A DNA stretch of 7,280 nt from Actinomycetota bacterium (GTDB taxonomy: Bacteria > Actinomycetota > Actinomycetes > Streptosporangiales > Streptosporangiaceae). The DNA lies in NCBI GenBank assembly GCA_003140115.1, contig PLIQ01000527.1:9664-16943 (forward strand). The letters run 5' to 3'. The position numbers and the translations under genes are program-made. Shown piece by piece: positions 5,538-7,280 of the stretch. Numbering within the stretch: the first letter of the stretch is position 1; the number at the start of each line of letters is the position of its first letter. The notes under the pieces were generated by a model. That model worked only from the letters and a program-made list of their open reading frames with translations, did no database searches and was not told where the DNA came from.

Positions 5538-6794
5538 ATGCTGGACCGGATCAGGCCGCGGGCCGTCTTGGTCGCTGCGTGTGCCGTACTCGCGGCCTGG
5601 CTCGGTGTGGCCGCCCCGGCGTCGGCTGAAGTGCTCGGCGGCCCTTCGCCGACGGCGGCCCCGGTCGCGCAGGCCATCGGCGGGCCGCAGTTGGCCTCCC
5701 GGGGCGTGATCGTCAACCACCCATCGCGTTCGGTGCCCGGGCTGCCGGACATCAAGGCCTCGGCGTTCGTGGTGGCCGACGCCGACACCGGGCAGGTGCT
5801 CGCGGCCAAGGATCCGCACGGCTGGTACCGGCCGGCCAGCACGCTCAAGGTGCTCACCGCGATCTCGCTGATCCCGCTGCTCAACCCGAACGCCACCGTG
5901 GTCGCGACCAAGCAGGCCACCTCGGTCTCGCCGACCGTGGTCGGCCTGCTCCCCGGGCACGCGTACAAGATCTCCGACCTGTTCACCGCGCTGCTGACCA
6001 TCTCGGCCAACGACGCCGCGATCGCCCTGACCCAGGCCACCGGGTCGTTCAGCGAGGGCATGTCGCTGATCAACGCCGAGGCGCGGCACCTGCAGGCCGA
6101 CGACACGGTCGCCGTCGATCCGAACGGGCTGGACGCGCCCGGCCAGCGCACCTCGGCTTACGACCTGGCCCTGATCGCCCGGCAGGCGCTGAAGCTGCCC
6201 GCGTTCCTCAAGTACGACCAGACCATGAGCGCGCGGTTCGTGGTCGCCCGCCGCAAGGCGGTCGAGCTGTACAACCAGAACTCCCTGCTCACCACCTACC
6301 CAGGGGCCGTGGGCGGGAAGATCGGCTGGACTAGCGCCGCGGGGGCCACCTACGTCGGGATGGCCACCCGGCATGGGGTCACGCTCATCGTGACGCTGCT
6401 GCACGCTCCCGCGCTGACCGAGATCACCTCCGCGGAGAGCTTGCTCAACTGGGGCTTCGCCGCTGACGGGAAGGTCACCCCGGTCGGTACGCTGGTCGGG
6501 CCGCTGCTGCCGCCCTCGGCGTCACCGGCCGGCGCCGGCGCCGGCGCCGCTGCCGCCGCTCCGGCGGGCCGGGCCGACGTCGTCTCTCGCTCGCACTCGG
6601 TAGCCAGCCCGTCCGTGCTGGCTGCGGCCGGGTTCAGCTGCGCCGCGGTGCTCGCGGCGGCGCTCGGCTTTATGTACAGCCGCCGCCAGCGGCCGCGGGC
6701 TTCGCGCGTCGAGCGTTCCCCGGAGCGGCCGGGCCGTCCGGAGCGGCCGGGCCGTCCCGAGCGGCCGGAGCGGCCGGCGCGGCACCGGGTTTAG
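5538..6794 (+). CDS. D-alanyl-D-alanine carboxypeptidase (S11 penicillin-binding protein, DacB1-like), membrane anchored, with KIG motif
   Basis: This 418-residue extracytoplasmic enzyme would trim the terminal D-Ala from peptidoglycan stem peptides. It starts with a signal peptide (basic MLDRIRPR, hydrophobic core, APASA, with cleavage likely after residue 30). The S11 domain covers about 71-310, with the nucleophile box STLK (S101, K104), SAN (156-158) and KIG (261-263) where the family has KTG. Other family features are KDPHGWYRPAS, DPNGLDAPGQRTSAYD and YPGAVGGKIGWTSAAG. A Pro/Ala/Gly-rich linker (about 326-345) leads to a transmembrane helix (about 358-380) and a basic cytoplasmic tail of RPERPG repeats. 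M. tuberculosis DacB1 (Rv3330), as remembered, has the same plan. GGAGG ends three bases before the ATG, rather close but usable. The Thr-to-Ile change removes a hydroxyl that normally contacts the substrate carboxylate, so activity or beta-lactam binding may be altered. Confidence 0.94.
   Translation: MLDRIRPRAVLVAACAVLAAWLGVAAPASAEVLGGPSPTAAPVAQAIGGPQLASRGVIVNHPSRSVPGLPDIKASAFVVADADTGQVLAAKDPHGWYRPASTLKVLTAISLIPLLNPNATVVATKQATSVSPTVVGLLPGHAYKISDLFTALLTISANDAAIALTQATGSFSEGMSLINAEARHLQADDTVAVDPNGLDAPGQRTSAYDLALIARQALKLPAFLKYDQTMSARFVVARRKAVELYNQNSLLTTYPGAVGGKIGWTSAAGATYVGMATRHGVTLIVTLLHAPALTEITSAESLLNWGFAADGKVTPVGTLVGPLLPPSASPAGAGAGAAAAAPAGRADVVSRSHSVASPSVLAAAGFSCAAVLAAALGFMYSRRQRPRASRVERSPERPGRPERPGRPERPERPARHRV
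6721..6778 (+). repeat. 18-bp tandem repeats in the carboxypeptidase tail
   Basis: CGGAGCGGCCGGGCCGTC occurs twice in perfect tandem (6721-6738 and 6739-6756). Shorter 9-base copies of the cggagcggc type follow up to 6778. They encode RPERPG units in the basic cytoplasmic tail and probably vary in number between strains. Confidence 0.8.
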
Positions 6795-6843
6795 GGCACC
6801 GGTCCGGCTCCTGCGTACCGCGGCAAGCCCGGCGCCACACTGG

Positions 6844-7280
6844 TTACCGGCCAGCTGGAGGGCCATTTCGGTTATGGTGCTGGATCCCGTCGAGGGTGGC
6901 TGACATATCGTCACAAAGCGAACAAATTGGACGCAGAGACGCCGGGTGGGAGGCATAATCACCGGCTCGATGTTCCTTCCATCGAGCCGGTTGTATGCGG
7001 CTGCCCAGCACCTGGCTGCGGGTCAGCGACAGCGTCAGAGTGAACGAGAGGATGCCGAAGCAGCCGGCTTCCTGCTCGATGGCGCCGCCGCCCGAACCCG
7101 CCGTGTTCTGGTCGAAGGTGGTGCCGGTCACCGCCGCTACGCACTGGTTGTAGATGGCGCCGCCTACGGAGGCCGCGGCGTTGCGGCGGAAGGTGCTGCC
7201 GGTCACCGTCACCGTCGCCTCGCCCTCGTTCGCTATGGCGCCCCCGGAGGGGGCGGTGTTGCCGGTGAAGGTGTCGCCGG
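6844..7280 (-). CDS. Parallel beta-helix repeat protein, C-terminal end (partial; probable 3' frameshift)
   Basis: The frame enters from the right edge and is open to the TAA at 6844. Three coils with the pattern TGxTFxxNxAxxxGGAI are visible: GDTFTGNTAPSGGAIANE, TGSTFRRNAAASVGGAIYNQ and TGTTFDQNTAGSGGGAIEQ. A final LTLSLTRSQVLG strand follows. This is the right-handed beta-helix (pectate-lyase-like/polymorphic outer membrane repeat) type found in secreted actinobacterial surface proteins of unknown function. Two Cys residues are present in the last coils. After about 7005 the frame becomes basic and unlike a beta-helix, through SRIQPARWKEHRAG and on to the stop. The +1 frame instead gives a short Gly/Ser/Thr tail ending at a TGA (6961-6959) on the edge of a strong hairpin. 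I infer that a small deletion shifted the frame. The beta-helix assignment is firm; the true end and whether it is a pseudogene are not. Confidence 0.7.
   Translation of the reverse strand, partial: GDTFTGNTAPSGGAIANEGEATVTVTGSTFRRNAAASVGGAIYNQCVAAVTGTTFDQNTAGSGGGAIEQEAGCFGILSFTLTLSLTRSQVLGSRIQPARWKEHRAGDYASHPASLRPICSLCDDMSATLDGIQHHNRNGPPAGR
6961..6991. terminator. Perfect 12-bp inverted repeat with 7-base loop, terminator-like
   Basis: ACCGGCTCGATG (6961-6972) and CATCGAGCCGGT (6980-6991) are perfect reverse complements around the loop TTCCTTC. On either strand no long U-tract follows, although the minus strand continues GATTATG. Position fits a terminator for the beta-helix gene if its real stop is the TGA at 6961-6959. 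It could also serve the carboxypeptidase gene, which ends 166 bases before it on the plus strand. Confidence 0.65.
7114..7280 (-). repeat. 75-78-bp coding repeats of the beta-helix coils
   Basis: The plus-strand block gaaggtg..gccggtcac recurs at 7114 and 7189, and its start recurs at 7267. The periods are 75 and 78 bases, that is 25 and 26 residues per coil. Each unit also contains a ggcgcc core encoding GGAI. Divergence between units is modest, consistent with coil duplication. Confidence 0.75.

Noticed and set aside
5487..6404. A 305-codon minus-strand open frame opposite the carboxypeptidase
   Set aside because: Low-complexity G/R/H/D-rich text typical of antisense high-GC coding sequence.
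6873..6902. A nine-codon plus-strand peptide (MVLDPVEGG) after a GGAGGG sequence
   Set aside because: The spacing from the GGAGGG is long, there is no promoter, and no downstream gene for it to regulate.
6927..6959. Plus-strand promoter with TTGGAC and CATAAT
   Set aside because: The spacer is 21 bases, too long for a usual sigma-70-type promoter, and no plus-strand gene follows.

Overview
The window is very GC-rich, uses GTG as well as ATG starts, and most of its proteins look actinobacterial. It most likely comes from the chromosome of a high-GC actinomycete; I cannot name the genus. The order lpdA-type flavoprotein / gamma-glutamylcyclotransferase-like protein / M20 amidohydrolase recalls, from memory, the Mycobacterium tuberculosis segment lpdA (Rv3303c) - Rv3304 - amiA1/amiB1. 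This suggests an inherited core neighbourhood.

Layout from left to right. (1) 1-953, minus: the N-terminal two thirds of a LpdA-like NAD(P)H:quinone/disulfide-reductase-family flavoprotein, cut by the window edge. (2) 1041-1532, plus: a gamma-glutamylcyclotransferase-fold protein, divergent from lpdA and probably translated from a leaderless mRNA. (3) 1547-2509, minus: a membrane protein with a bacterial PH-like domain, a glycine-rich linker and a Glu/Pro-rich segment. It converges on gene 2, and a hairpin covers both stop codons. (4) 2562-3818, 3805-4971 and 5005-5481, all minus, look like one operon. It is transcribed in the order miniature methylmalonyl-CoA-mutase-like protein, GCS2-type carboxylate-amine ligase, M20 amidohydrolase. 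(5) 5538-6794, plus: a secreted, membrane-anchored D-alanyl-D-alanine carboxypeptidase of the DacB1 type. (6) 6844-7280, minus: the C-terminal end of a parallel beta-helix repeat protein entering from the right edge, with a probable frameshift near its end and a strong hairpin.

The most unusual item is the 158-residue protein at 5005-5481. It is an intact reading frame made of the N-terminal and C-terminal ends of a methylmalonyl/isobutyryl-CoA mutase large subunit, with nearly all of the catalytic barrel missing. It sits first in an operon with an ATP-dependent gamma-glutamyl-type ligase and an amidohydrolase. Several enzymes also depart from their family motifs: LpdA has a complete CX4C pair, the cyclotransferase has Asp at the expected Glu, the carboxypeptidase has KIG instead of KTG, and the mini-mutase has Cys at the radical-stabilising Tyr. 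Three genes (1041 plus, 2509 minus, 5481 minus) have a TAnnnT -10 box placed so that transcription would begin at or next to the start codon.

The 6795-6958 stretch holds no gene I can support in its own right; it is covered only by the suspicious tail of the beta-helix frame. No tRNA, rRNA, CRISPR array or insertion sequence was seen.
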